A DNA stretch of 64,000 bases from Loxodes magnus (Eukaryota > Ciliophora > Karyorelictea > Loxodida > Loxodidae). How positions within the stretch are numbered: position 1 is the stretch's first letter; each line of letters starts with the position of its first letter. The stretch is from NCBI GenBank assembly GCA_946699065.1, contig CAMPDV010000010.1, positions 682,001 through 746,000 on the forward strand. The letters are read 5' to 3'. The notes beneath the pieces were generated by a model that was given only the letters and a program-made list of their open reading frames with translations, was not told the origin of the DNA and searched no databases. A program made the translations under genes and the position numbers. This document shows, one piece after another, positions 1-13,100 of the stretch.

Positions 1-269
1 ATATAATTAAGCACATTAGTGTTACTTTTAGAGAAAGAAGTATCATTAGTTTATATCTGTGAGGACCAACATCCACTTTCTTCTGTCTCTCTCCATAAGT
101 TATCATCCATATTTTTCTTAGCCTTTAGAGCCAGTTTATTGACTCATTTTTCATTTTTCTTCTATTTAAGGTAGTTAGCAAGCATAGAGCTATCAATCTA
201 CTTAGACTACTTCAATCCATAATTCAAGCTAACATTCTTGATCAATTTATTACTTACTAAATCCTCCAT
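1..269 (-). CDS. Partial hypothetical protein, 5' end only
   Basis: The reverse strand opens with ATG at 269 (MEDLVSNKLIKNVSLNYGLK) and stays open to the window edge, so the C-terminus is missing. The visible 89 residues are polar, with a Lys-rich stretch followed by Trp, Ser and Asn. Gln is written TAG/TAA and one TGA reads as Trp (NEKWVNKL). No domain is recognisable. Codon composition looks coding: many GAT, GAA and AAG codons compared with the flanking intergenic DNA. Function is unknown. Confidence 0.5.
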
Positions 270-547
270 TTTTGTCTAAACTTTTTCTATCTAGATTTTC
301 TTTTTTATCGTTATAAAATCACTGATATAAAAGGGAAAGTAAGGGTGTGATTGAAAACAAAAGTGATTGAAAATAAAGGTATAAATATCAAAATTAAGTA
401 ACTTAAAAGAGATTGAAACGAATATTAAAAAATAAGGTTAGAACTAATACTAATGAAGTAACCTTTTATAAACGTCAAATAAAACGAATATCATATCTTA
501 ATAATTTTCCTTATGTTTCTCATTCCTGATTATGCAGATATATTATA

Positions 548-2003
548 ATGACAAACCTAAGTGTTACTTCTATTATTAAAGATTTTTAACTTTAGAGTAC
601 TTAGATTGAAGGCTAGAAATATAAAAAGAGAAAAGTTGATGATGAAATGCTAAAGAAAAACATATTTTAGACTAAGGGTTTGTTGTATCCTGAGTCTCCT
701 TGTTCGACTAACTGTTCTGAAGATAAAACTGAAAATGTGTTGAAGTAGAAAAGTTCTGAAGAAGAAAATTAATTAAAGCTAGACAGGGAATTAGAAAAAG
801 AAAATTTAGAAGAGAAAGGAGAAAATTAGAAGAAGATGTAGTTTTAGTGTGATTGATGTTAGAAAGAATTTATAGCATCTTATAAATTATAGCGTCATAT
901 GCTCATTCATACAGGCTAAAAACCATATTCTTGTGAAATTTGTTTGAAGTCATTTAACCAATTTAGTAATTTGAAGATACATGTGAGAACCCATGATCGT
1001 TAAAATCTACCATATTCTTGTGATAAATGTGAAAAGAAATTTAACTAAAAAGTATAACTAGAACAGCATTTAGCAACTCATCAAAAGATCCAACACCCAT
1101 AAATCATAAGATGCAATGATAACGTAACCTACGATACCATAAAGCAATGAAACTAAGATATAAACAATCAATTAAATTTCCTTCTAACTGATATACTAAA
1201 AAAAAGCATAAGCAAAGCAAAGCTAAACTTGCTTACAATAACAGAATAATTAGGAAATTTCCAGAACGCTATACAACAAAAGTAGATGCTATATTTAAAT
1301 ATAATTCAGTTGCTTAGAAGAATGATAAAAGAAAAGGAGAGAAAATAAACAATTTAAGTAATAGTTTTGTTTATTAAGTATTAGTTTAGTTTTCTTTAAA
1401 TTAAATCTTCTATTTCTTATTTAAAATTTGATGAAAGAGGAGAAAGATAAAAATACAAGCCTTAAGGAGAGCAAGCTTAATTAGCTTATAAATTAAGAAA
1501 GCTTAAACTATAAGAAATCAATATTCAAGTTATTCAAAGCCTAGACTAATTTAATTAAAAGAATCGGCATCAAAAATATTGAAAAGAACATCAAAATGAG
1601 CCAGAAAATATAGCAGAAGAAATACATTAATTTGCGTAGGCTGGTATTAATAGACATGACTTAATGCATTAATTAATTTCAAATATAATTACTTAAAAGG
1701 CTAGAACACAGAGTTGAAGAATACAAACTACATGAAAATGATAACAGAAGAAATAGCCTAAGCTTAAAAAAGCTTGGATCTTTAGATGAAGAAACACTTG
1801 AAATATGAACTAAAAAGAAATAAGAATCCAAAAGTTTAGAAAAATAACTTTCTGAACCTTCTAACAGCGACTAGGATTCAGATTATAAGCCTAAAGTGCT
1901 GAAGCAGAGTGTTAAGAAAGGATATATAAATGAGTCTGTACGAGAGCTACGTAAAATTTAGTTGACAAGTTTTTCAGAAATTAACGATTAAACTGATTTG
2001 TGA
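548..2003 (+). CDS. C2H2 zinc-finger protein, reading frame interrupted near 1690
   Basis: Start MTNLSVTSIIKDF. An acidic linker is followed by three C2H2 fingers at about 845-1090: CDWCQKEF...HMLIH, a TGQKPYSC linker, CEICLKSF...HVRTH, then CDKCEKKF...HLATH. The classical TGEKPY-type linker and spacing point to nucleic-acid binding, probably as a transcription factor. Downstream is a helical Gln-rich region (QLAYKLRKLKLQEINIQ, then IAEEIHQFAQAGINRHD) in the same frame to about 1680. Coding character then moves +1 (RLEHRVEEYKLHEN...) and runs to TGA at 2001-2003. Total length is 3n+1, which fits one extra base, for example in the AAAA run near 1695, or an unrecognised intron. The first part of the gene is secure. 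The join is not, and the C-terminal part could be a separate gene. Confidence 0.6.
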
Positions 2004-2520
2004 TTATTAAATATTTATTCATAAATATTAGATATTTCACTTTTAAAGCTTTCACCATTTTTAAATTTTCTCGCGGTTTTCACTTTATCTATTACATTGC
2101 TCTGCTTAAATTATAATCTTGGAGTCTCACTCGAGTCTTGTACTTATAGTTTCAATATGCTACCTTAAAATATATGCATCACATAGAGTTTTTAGATCTT
2201 ATATATTTATAAAATAGGAAGAATAAATACTGTGCCCATTACACCAGAAAAGCTTACAATCAATTTTACTAACATTTAATTATTTAAGATACAGATAAAT
2301 TTGATATCTTGCTATACTTCTTCTTATGTTATGCTGATGAGCATCATTTAATATAGTTGCAAGAGTAAGCGTTCAAATCAGATTGATAAAAAGTATATTA
2401 TTGCAAGTTGAAATAGCTTTAGTTATAAGTAGAACAAGGAGAAATAGTTAAATGCCTTAAGTATAGCAATATAATTTAGTTTCATGATATTTAAATTATT
2501 GAAGTTGAATATTTGATTAA

Positions 2521-3062
2521 ATGGTGGAATAACAAAGCGACAAATAAAAGCTACAAGACGCAGTTCGGCAAAACGATCTTTAGAAATTAAATGATACAAT
2601 TCGAAATATGCTTACGAATTAAAGGGATCCACTCATACCAATCACAGCAGTAAGTTTTTTTATGTTTAGGCTGGCTAAACCGTAATGCATCTAGCGGCGA
2701 ACGCCGGAATGCTGAATTTATTATAAGCCATGATTGTCAACTGAAAATTTTCAATTGACAAAAGAGAAGAAATAAATTAGAGAACTCCATTATTCTACGC
2801 CGCATCGAGTGGGCATCTTGATGTGGTCAGATACCTGGTAGAAAGCGGCGCTGATATTAATGCAGAGAGTATAGGAGGTGAAACTCCGTCTATGAAAGCC
2901 GCTTTTTTTGGACAAAGAGAAGTATTAGAATATTTTATATCAATAGGAGCTAGAATGGATATGAGAAATTATACTGGATAATCTGTTCTAGATATAGCTA
3001 GAATTAATGGACGATAAGATATCGTTCAAATGCTAGAAGAAAATGTAAACAACAACTAATGA
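2521..3062 (+). CDS. Small ankyrin-repeat protein
   Basis: The 173-aa protein starts MVEQQSDKQKLQDAVRQNDL and ends at TGA 3060-3062. It has about four ankyrin repeats: GQTVMHLAANAGMLNLLQ, TPLFYAASSGHLDVVRYL, TPSMKAAFFGQREVLEYF and GQSVLDIARINGRQDIVQ. A 20-nt intron at 2650-2669 (GTAAGTTTTTTTATGTTTAG) splits repeat 1. Removing it gives exactly 174 codons. Ankyrin stacks bind other proteins; no catalytic domain is attached, so the partner is unknown. The middle (2680-2890) is noticeably more GC-rich than the surroundings. A second, different ankyrin gene faces it at 4105-4641. Confidence 0.85.
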
Positions 3063-4104
3063 TAGAAGAGTTCTAAATCCTTAAAGTCCTTATCACATTT
3101 ATTTTTAATAATTCAGACATTTAATTCTTATAATTAACATCAACCTCAACTTTCGCAAGTGTCTTTATCTTCATATCATTATTCATAATTATAAGGAATT
3201 AACCTCTTTAAAACCTTATTAAACTGAAAGCTTTTTGACTAGAATCTTTTTTCAGAAATCTTGAAATAAAACTATTTTTCAGCAAAATTCTTTCATTATC
3301 ATTACTATTATTAGTGCTATCCCCACTTTAGTAAACTAAAGCAGTTATTTAAAGTTAAAAATTAGATTCTTAACTGGGAATAAATTTATGACATGAGACT
3401 TATTTTATTCTTTTGATACCTAATATGATAGAATTTAGACTTGTAATAAATGTGTTATTTAATTTCTTTTATATACTATATGTTGATACATTTAATAGTA
3501 ATTAAGCTTTGTTGATTTAAGGAAAAACTAATATTATCTTCTAATTTTCTTGTTCTAAAATATAATAAAATTAGATAATAGATTTACTTTTAGGGATATC
3601 ATAATGAGACTTCTACGTGGAAGATTTATTAATGAAGCTATAGTAACCAGAATCAAAAAAAGTAGATGCAAGGAATAAAAATTAATCTTTTACTTAATTT
3701 TCCTTCTAAATATTCAAAAAAGCTTCACAAGCATGCTCAAATTAATGCTTTAGGATAAAAATGTTTTTCCACACTATAAATATAAATTAACAAGTTCTCA
3801 CCTTTTGTTCTCACTCATGCTCAGTAAAAAAATTAAAAAAATCTAAAGAAAGGACTGAATATACTCTGTAATCAAAAGTAGGCATATAATTCTGGTGAAG
3901 TTAACTACATATAATATTATTATAGAAGTCTTTACCGTTTATTAATTCTATGATACTTAAGAAACTATTCTACTAACTTTAACACATGCATATGATAAAG
4001 GTACTTTGATTACTTTTTTTATATAATATTAGCAGGTTTGATATCTTTAGACTTTAGATATCTGATGCTTTTTTATAGTTAAGAAAGAAAAAAAATTTAA
4101 ATTT
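3063..4104. other. Intergenic, AT-rich
   Basis: This lies between two convergent ankyrin genes. A long minus-strand frame without TGA runs through about 3075-3700, but its codons rarely start with G and no domain or clear start is visible. I treat it as chance openness in a code with one stop codon. Confidence 0.5.
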
Positions 4105-4641
4105 TCAGTCTAGTTCTTTCTTCGAGGTATAATCTGGATTTTTCTAGCAAAACTCTGTTAAAAAATTGAAAACATTTTGTTAACCTTCTTCTTAGGCCAA
4201 TGCAAATACATCTTTCTTTTCTACATCCAATATGGTTAAATCAGCTTCATATTAAAGTAGCAACTAGATTATTTCCAAGTTTCCTCTCATTACAGCTCTC
4301 ATCAAGGACGTTTATTTACAGCTATCTTAAATATTAACATTCGCCCCTTGTTCACATAGTAGTTAAACACATTTTTAGTAACCCTTAGTGCATGCATAGT
4401 GAAGAGCAGTTCTGCCAGTTTCATTTTGAAGATTAATTTTTATATCAGGTAAGTTAGCCAAGAACTAAACAATATCATTCAGGCCTTTAGAGGAACTTGA
4501 CATTAAAGGTGTTCATCCTGTTTCATCTTATAAATTGATATTAGCTCCTTAACTTTGAAGTAGCTTAGCTTTCTCAATATCATTATTTACACACGCATTG
4601 TAGAATTAAGATCTTCCGTCTTCATCAATTTCCTCTTACAT
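4105..4641 (-). CDS. Small ankyrin-repeat protein
   Basis: ATG at 4641, TGA at 4105-4107, 178 aa, no intron. Repeats include SQFYNACVNNDIEKAKLLQ, DETGWTPLMSSSSKGLNDIV, NETGRTALHYACTKGYQKC, and a fourth ending in ADLTILDVEKK. The consensus motif GWTPL has its Trp written TGA, one of the clearest proofs in the window that TGA means Trp. Gln is written TAA/TAG in NLQDETG and elsewhere. A protein-protein interaction scaffold is the expected role. Its sequence is not close to the ankyrin protein at 2521, so this is not a recent duplicate. Confidence 0.85.
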
Positions 4642-5900
4642 TTTCTTAAGTCCTTTAAAAGTCTAATTTTAATAACCCTAAACATAAGAATCTAATAGTA
4701 AAGAATGACTCTGTACTATACTGCATCTCTGCTTACTCCTACCTTTATTATCAAGACAGTTGCACTTTAAACTGCTTTATTTAATAAATCTTTTATCAAG
4801 ATAAGCTTAGCTTTGAGTATTCAAATGCTTTATTTTAAAGACTCCTATTCCTACTAAGTTAAAAGCAAAGGTAAAGAATCAGAATCACTATTTTTAATTA
4901 CAAAAGAACTAGCCAATCATTTAAAGCGTTAGCTAGCAAGATAGAAATCATAGAACTCAAAAGAAGGAATTTAGACCCAAGTCAGAAACTTACTAGAATA
5001 ATGATTTAATTGGATTTTATCAAATAAGGATTTCTAATTTAAATGTTGAGAAATATAGCAAATTAAAGATTTTATAAATTAAACAATTTCAATCAATCAA
5101 CTTATAAAATCCTTCATTACTAACATACTATGGGAAACAATATGCTTCACGTTAGTTTATCTAGAAGATTTTCTATTAAAATAGATAAAATTAGCTTTTA
5201 ATATTTTTGTGTATGTTTAGCTTCTTTTGAAATAAAGCAAAAGATATATCAGGAAGATTTAAAGCATAATTACAAGATAGTAAATATAAACATTAGTTAC
5301 TTAGACTTAATAAACTCTTATTTTTATGTTAAGTAGAATATATCAAGGAAAAATTCTAATGAAATTTCTTTATTATCCAAATTGTTAATTATAACAGATT
5401 AATAGCTTATCTATTCTAAAATTAGGATAACAAGTATTTTAATAGATTGCTATTATTGAAGCTGAATTATAAAGTAATTATTTAGTTTGATATCTAGTAA
5501 GTTAAATATATAAGAGTGATAACTGAAGAGATAATAATCAAAATACATATTCTAGTAAATAAGACTTTCTCTTTAGAGATTCGATTTTCTATAAGGGAGC
5601 GATTGCTAAAAGGGACAAATAGCAATTTCCTTTATAGCAAATATATTCTTAATTCCAATTTTAATAGACTATTATAAATATACTTATAGCTTATAGGAAA
5701 AAGGAAACAAGTTATATGATTATAATCAGAAAGTTAGTGGAGAAATTACCTTAATAGACATAAAAGGGGATGGAACAGTTTTATGCCTTTTAGAAGTTAT
5801 AGCTTCTTCATATTTTCGTTGTGTTTAAAACTGAATCCATAACACTTACAAAAGTCAGTTATGCTTTTTATTTAATTGGTTATAGTTAATATTTAGAAAT
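4642..5900. other. Intergenic, AT-rich
   Basis: No gene, RNA or repeat could be recognised here. It separates the divergent promoters of the ankyrin gene (-) and the EF-hand gene (+). TATA-like AT runs are everywhere, so no promoter can be pinpointed. Confidence 0.5.
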
Positions 5901-6485
5901 ATGCAGTCTTCACAAAGTGTTATTGAAATTCTTGATAGAGTTAGGCAACAACTTTAGAAAAGAGGAGCTAAAACCATTCGATCATTAGGAAGAACTTTTC
6001 GTGCGTTAGATAGCTTTGATGGTAACAAAAAGATAGATCGAGGAGAATGGTTAGTTGGCTTACGTGAGAGTGGTGTTGAATTGACCAAATAAGATGCTGA
6101 TGCTTTATTTGAATTTTTTGACAAAGATAGAGATGGAACTGTTAACTTTGATGAATTCTTGGTTGGAATACGTGGCAAGCCAAATTCTCGTCGTTAAGCC
6201 ATGGTTGATAAAGCTTTTTTGAAGTTTGACAAAGATGGAAACGGATTTATCGAAGCTCTAGATCTTAAAGGAGTTTATAATGCTTCAATGCATCCTAAGG
6301 TACAGAAAGGAGAAATGACCGAAGAATAGGTATTTTAAGAGTTTCTTTCAAATTTTGGAGATAAAAATAGAGATGGAAGATTATCTAGAGAAGAATGGAA
6401 CGAATATTATGCTGCAGTGTCATCTTCTATTGATAATGACGACCATTTTGTTCAACTCATGAAAGCGGCTTGGAAACTTGACTGA
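5901..6485 (+). CDS. Calcyphosine-like EF-hand protein
   Basis: 194 aa, no intron. Four EF-hand loops are visible: DSFDGNKKIDRGE (about residues 37-49), DKDRDGTVNFDE (74-85), DKDGNGFIEALD (about 109-120) and DKNRDGRLSREE (about 155-166), each followed by a hydrophobic helix. Family hallmarks of calcyphosine are present: the LKGVYNASMHPKVQKGEMTE segment after loop 3 and the C-terminal end LMKAAWKLD. Length equals animal CAPS (about 190 aa). It should bind Ca2+ and act as a cytosolic or ciliary Ca2+ sensor. It ends with TGA at exactly the homologous position, which shows TGA also works as stop. Confidence 0.9.
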
Positions 6486-6535
6486 GCAACATACTTTAGA
6501 CTCTATATTTACATATAAAGTTTTAGAATTAGTTA

Positions 6536-6712
6536 TCACACCATAATTTACTTTTTTGCTTTCTTCTTACTTCTCAAAACTATTTCACCTTCACTTCCTA
6601 AATATTCAATCTCATTACTATTAGCAAGCACTTCCTATATAGCAAATCCAATAAAAAAGGCAACGGTCCATATCACAATTAGTCTAGAATTAAAAGCCTT
6701 AACCAATCTCAT
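6536..6712 (-). CDS. 58-aa single-pass membrane protein
   Basis: The sequence starts MRLVKAFNSRLIVIWTVAFF and ends KKKAKKQIMV before TGA 6536-6538. One hydrophobic helix (residues about 11-25) is followed by an acidic stretch (NEIEYLGSEGE) and a basic tail. The layout resembles small organelle-membrane subunits, but I do not recognise the family. It is convergent with the EF-hand gene, with only 50 nt between the two stop codons. Codon use is coding-like (many G-starting codons). Function unknown. Confidence 0.55.
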
Positions 6713-7123
6713 AAGCTTTAGCTAAATCTCTTAGCAAACAGCATATTAATATAGCAATATATTCGTATGAAGTTAAAAATAAATGATAGCAATATAAATT
6801 TCATATAAAAGAGATTAATATAAGTAATACTCTGCTTTTTAAGCTTCTTAAGCATTAATACTGTTTAATAAAGATTATTAACTTTTTTATCCTTCTTGGT
6901 TTATACTATCTGCTAACTTCTAAAATGCTTAACAATCTAATAGATTGCTTTGCTTACTGGTAGCTTATTTCTTTTATATTGTCATCTAATCTTACTAAGT
7001 TTGATATGGCTTATATATAGTAACTAGGCATTTGTAGAATGGAGTTATATGATTAAATTGTTTAATAACGTGCGTAGCGTACTACTGAATCAGTTTTGAA
7101 AATTGTATTAATTTTTAATAAAA
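6713..7123. other. Intergenic between divergent genes
   Basis: AT-rich spacer between the 58-aa gene (-) and the Ca2+-channel gene (+). It presumably holds both promoters. No motif is specific enough to name. Confidence 0.4.
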
Positions 7124-10100
7124 ATGTCGTAGTCACTAGTTAGTAAAAATAAGGAAAAAGAAGATCAAAATGATATGAAATATGGCATTTCTAAAGATAG
7201 AAGTGGTGATTTAGATTCTGATATTGATTCAGAAGAAGAATAAGATGAATGATATAATGAGTCTGAATAAATTGATTAGATTGAGCCTGCCATTTTTGCA
7301 CTTAATGCAGATGAGTATTAAACGCATGAAGATTTGATTAAATAGTATGACAATCAGTTTAAAGAAAAAGAACAAATCCAGTAACTTGAAGAGTTTATTG
7401 GAGTTTAATAATATGATTCGTTTGAGTTACTTGAAGAAAGGAATTTTTCGAAGTAAATAAAAATGTTCTTTAAAGCTAAGATCTATCTATCAAGGATATG
7501 TAGAGTAATAACTGATCACTGGCTATTTGAATTTTTTATAATCACCATAATCTTTATGAATACTGTCACCCTTGCAATGGAAAATCCAACCTCGCGCGAG
7601 TAAAAACCTATTTTTTAATTCTGAGAAATCTTTTTTCTGATAATTTATACAGTAGAAATGGGATTAAAAATATTGTCTAAAGGATTCATATTTAATAAAG
7701 GAGCTTATTTAAGAGAGTCTTGGAACATCCTTGATTTCATTATTGTATCAAGTGGTTATTTAGTAATGATGAATATTGCTGGTGTCAATTTGTCATCTTT
7801 AAGAGCACTCAGACTTTTGAGAGCTTTAAGACCATTGAGAAGCATTACTATTATAGAAGGATTAAGAATTCTTATCGCATCTTTGCTTTCAGCCTTGAAT
7901 TTACTTATAGATACAGTTCTTATCCTTTTCTTTATTTTCTTACTTTTCGCTATTGTTGGTGTCTAAATACTGGCTGGTTAGTTGAAGCAGCGCTGCTTTG
8001 AAAAAGAAACAGGGAAGCTTTGATATTAGCATGAGGAAGAAGTTTGTGGTAATTGAAAATGCTAAGAAGGGTATTATTGTGCAAAAGGACTTGAGAACCC
8101 TAACTTTGGATTTACCAATTTCGATAATATTTTTTATTCCCTTCTTATGGTTTTTCAGTGTATTACTCTAGAAGGATGATCGCATATCATGATACATACT
8201 TAGAGAGCCTTTAATGATTTCATTGTAGTCTACTTTGTCATTTTAATCATCATCGGGGCTTTCTTTTTAATCAATCTTACCTTAGCCGTCATTAAAGCTA
8301 AATTCACAGATACAATTGGAAGATCCAGCAAAGAAGTATTATAAGAAGGATATTTGGAAGAGCTAGAAAAGCTTTTAAGCGCTGATGAAGATTAGCAAAA
8401 TAATGGAGAAAGTGATTAGGCAAGTGCAAAGGAAGTTTCAAAAGATTAAAGCGAAGTAGATATATCAGGGAAGCTATTGACTACTATTGAAATAAAGAAA
8501 CCTGAAAAAGTGGAAAAAAGATAGAGCAAATTTAAGTCTTAGTTCTAAAGGTAAGAATCTACTAAGTAATTAAAGCCTAAACGTAATTCAATGCAAACAC
8601 CAGCTGTCAAACCCTAGCTGAATACATAGGAAAAGAGAAGATAATCTAAATTCTATTAAATCACCACTTTCTAAGGATCCGTAAGCTAATAAAACACTCA
8701 AAGAAATCCAGATCCATTTTAGCTGCCAAAGCACAGAAGGAGAGCTACTGTAGCTGATCTAAACTTCTAAATAATTCCTATAATTTAAGAACCTATTAAA
8801 GAAGAAAGCACATAAGTATAGAATCAGAGTTAGTTAGCATAAAAAGAGGAAGAAAAAAAAGAAAGCGATGAATCAGATAAAACTGAACAATCTAGTTAAG
8901 AATCGTCTAATTAGAGAAAGAAATTTCATGTTATTACTGAACTAGAGGTTAAAAAGAATGAAAGCTCAGTAGCTTCTAACCCTGCTCTTCTAAATAAGCT
9001 TGGAGATATTTTTTCCGTTAAAAAAAATAATCAATTCGGATCAGAAAATAGCCCGATAAGAGGTGAGTTTTCACCAATCTAAAAAATTGAAAAGAATTCG
9101 TTCAAATAAGTGGATGAAAGCTAAAAGGAAAGTTACAGCCATAGTGAATCTTTAAATGATTCAGTTGAATCTAGTTTTAATTAAGGAAGTTCTGCTAGAA
9201 AAGCAAATCTTAATACTAGTAGCTTTATAAAAACCTCTCGACTATATTCAAACGATAATTTCGAAAACGGTTTAGAAAACCTAAATTCCAAGTAAAATAA
9301 CAATCCTGCTTTTTTTGGCTCCACATTTTCAACTACTCATTTTGGTAACTAAACTCAAACGGAAAGCACTTCTACTTTTTTCCCTGATATAAACAGCAGA
9401 AACAATAGAATGGAGTAAAAGTTTTAAATAGGGAAGAGCAAATTTAAAATGTAGGATATTATGAACGTAAACAGAAAACTACACAAGTATTCTCCTATTA
9501 CAACTGCCTCTAACACTCCTAAAAATCTAGATTATTAATTTTTAAGCTCCTTGCAATCATTCAAAAACATTTAATCTTTCGTTTCGAAAGATTAAAATAA
9601 AATGGAGGGAAAAGTCAAAATTTCTTAAGTCGTTCCAATAAATAAAATAGGGCAAAGATAGAGTATACTACAAGGCGACGAAACTGAGCTTTCATATTTA
9701 CTGGAAGAAATGAGTTCAGATGAATTAAGTTCGATAAGAAAAAATAAAAACAAAAATGAAAGGAATGAAAGAAAAATGTAAAGAGAATAAAGACCATTCT
9801 AGTTCCCATAAATAGTAATAAAAAAGGCAGCAATCAACAATACATCTGACTAATCTCAAATAGCTTAGGGAGCGAGTTCACTTGCTTCACATCAATAAGA
9901 ACAATCCTCTCCGGCTAAATCGGCATTTGGATTTAAATTACTAGAAGTTTTAGCTAATAATAGAAAGGTAAATATACATAACTAAAGTGATAAGTATGAA
10001 ATTTCTGCAATTGGCAAATTAATTATTGCAGGTTAGAGCAATAAAATTAAAAAGATATTGTAGAAGAAGAAAGATGATCTAGGAAAAAATATTAAGGCCA

Positions 10101-13100
10101 AGTTTTAAATCAAAAAAAACACAGAGATTGTGGTAAATTCTTAAGAAGATGTTTAGAATGCAAGGTAAAGTGACCATGTTTAAGATTTAATTTAAACAGA
10201 GATGCTAAAAAAGAAATAAACAAATAATACAAAATCTCTGAGCTTGACTTATTAAGAAAGCATTAACTAGGAGTAAGAATGACATAAATTTTCTTATATA
10301 AGTGAAGAAGAAAAAAGGAAAAGAGATCAGAAATTTAAAAAGCAGACTGTTCAGAATTTTCTAATTATTCAATCTAAATATCATCACTTAAATCGCTAAA
10401 CAAAGATAAAAGTCTTTGAAGATTTGATAGGCTATAAGTTTGAAAATCATTTTGACTCTTAGTATTATGATCAGTATAATGAAGGAGAAGCATCAATCTC
10501 TGATATTTGCTGGAAACTTCCTGAAAACTATATAAACTAGTAAATTCATAGCTTATCTACAATAGTGGCTGTTGTGTGGGCATAAGAGATATTTATGATG
10601 TACTGGTAAAAAATAAGATTTTGAGTGTTTTGCCTTATAAAGTCTAGTAAATTTGAGAACTTTATGTTGCTGTGCATTGTACTAAATACTATGGTAATGT
10701 CTATGGTTTATTACAATATGAGCCCATTATATTAAAGCTTTGTAGATAATGCAAATTTAGCTTTCACTTATATATTCATTTTTGAAATGGGATTTAAAAT
10801 ATTTGGCTTGGGATTTCTTGGTTATTTGAGAGACAAAGTAAACTGACTTGATGGGGCAGTCGTTCTTTTTAGCTTGGTGGAGCTTATTTTTCTAAGTAAT
10901 GGTGGCAGTGCTATTACAGCCTTTAGGGCTATAAGAGTGTTTAGAGTGTTTCGTACTTTAAGAGTTCTAAGAGTTGCAAGAATTTTTAAGTTTATAAAGT
11001 ACATGGATAGGATTATTAATGCTATTTCAGGAAGTATTAGCAACTTTGCATATATAGCTCTTCTTCTCTTACTATTTATCGTTATTTTTGCTCTTCTAGG
11101 AATGTAAATGTTCGGAGGAAAGTTCAATTTTGAGGAAGGAAGACCAAGATAGCACTTCGATAATTTTTTCTAGTCTTGCGTTACAGTTTTCTAGGTAATG
11201 ACGATGGAAAATTGATATAGTATTATGTATTCAGCTATGAGAGGCGTTCATCCTGCTTCTGCTCTGTATTTTATAGTCTGAATTTTTATTGGAAACTTCG
11301 TTCTTTTAAACTTATTCCTTGCTATTATGCTAGACAGATTCAGTTAAACTCCTCAAGCCAAGGAAGAGGAAGAAGAGGATAAAGACTATTAAGAAGAAGA
11401 AGAAAATCGAAAGGTGAAAAATATCTATTTTTAGCAGTTGCTATAAGCTTAAAAAAGAGCTGACAAATCTGATTCAGGTTCTGACTCAGATCAAGATATG
11501 CTAAGTGAAGAATCTTTCAAAAAAAATAAATTGGTAAGATAAGAAACCTTCAAAAACATAAGCTGCAAAAAAAGTCTTTATATCTTTGGTAAAAGAAACA
11601 TCGTCAGAATATGATGCAATAGAATTTCCAATTCTAATTCCTTTGAAAACTTTATTTTGTTTCTAATTTTCCTTTCTACAATGAAACTGGTTATTGATAC
11701 CTATTTTATTAATTACAGTAATGGGTAATATGATTAGGCGAGCGAAATTACAGATCTAATATTCACTTTAATGTTTACACTGGAAATGATAATCAAAATA
11801 ATTTCTATGGGATTCCTTTATGATGACGGTTCATATTTGAGAGATGGATGAAACCAGCTTGACTGCTTTATTGTGTTCTCGAGTCTTTTAGATCTTAGTT
11901 TGTAATCAATTAATCTTCCTGTAATTAAAATAATGAGAATTTTAAGAACTTTAAGACCTTTAAGAGTGTTAAGTCACAATGTAGCCATGAAAGTAGTAGT
12001 AACCGCTTTAATAGAAAGTTTAGGTGCTATAATGAACGTTGGTATCATAGTAGTATTAGTGTGGCTAATGTTTGCTATACTAGGAATAAATCTTTACATG
12101 GGAAAGTTCTTTTATTGCACCGATTTGAAGTATAATACTGAAGATGAATGCAAACAGCATAACTAAGACTGGAAGAGATATAATACTAACTTTGATAATC
12201 TTCCAAATGCTATGGTTACTTTGTTCATTCTGGCTAGTTAGGAAAATTGGCCTGATATAATGGCTATAAGTATTGATGCCACTGGAGTAGATAAAGGACC
12301 TTCTTAAGATAATCAGCCGTATCAAGCCTTTTTTTACATGTTCTTTATTTTGATTGGAAGTTATTTTTTCTTAAATGTCTTCATTGCTGTACTTTTCGAT
12401 AACTTTAATCAAGCTAAAATGAAAGAAGAAACTAAAAATCCTTTTATAACTAAAGAGTAGACTAAATGGATAGAGATGCAGAAGCTGGTTATCAAATCAT
12501 ATTGCAAGTTTGAATAAGTTAGGCTCCCTGAAAACAAAATCAAGTTAGCTATTTACAATCTAGTCAATTGGAAAGGATTCGAAATAACTATATTATTATG
12601 TATAGTAGCAAATATGATTTAGATGGCCATGGCTTATGATGGTTCTTCTGCTCAATATAATAATGTGCTCGAGAAAATTAACTTAGTTTTTACATGAGTC
12701 TTTGTATGCGAAGCGCTGCTTAAGCTATGTGCTTTGGGTCTATATAATTACTTTAAAGATTCTTGAAATAAGTTTGATTTTTTTGTAGTGGTAGCCAGTT
12801 TGCTAGATTTCATTTTGAGTTAAATGCTTGACTAAAGTTCAAGTGGTATGCTCAAAATTGGTCCTTAACTTGCTAGAACAATAAGAGTATTTAGAGTATC
12901 AAGGTAAGAAATTAATTCAGACTATTTCGCTTGGTAAAAAGCTTTAACGGTTTATAATCTTTAATATAAACCTTATTATTTTGTGTACCATCCCTACTAA
13001 ACGTTGCTTCATTGCTGCTACTTATATTCTTTATATACGCTGTTTTAGGAGTGTTTCTATTTCACTCTGTTAATCATGGAGATATTGTAGATGAATTCAC

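Noticed and set aside
2365..2400. tRNA B-box-like sequence (GCGTTCAAATCAGAT)
   Set aside because: No acceptor or anticodon stem can be folded around it. No tRNA or rRNA gene was found anywhere in the window.
3075..3700. Long minus-strand frame without TGA containing protein-like stretches
   Set aside because: Only about one codon in ten starts with G, no start or stop fits, it would run into the ankyrin gene, and no domain is visible. TGA-only stopping makes long open frames common by chance.
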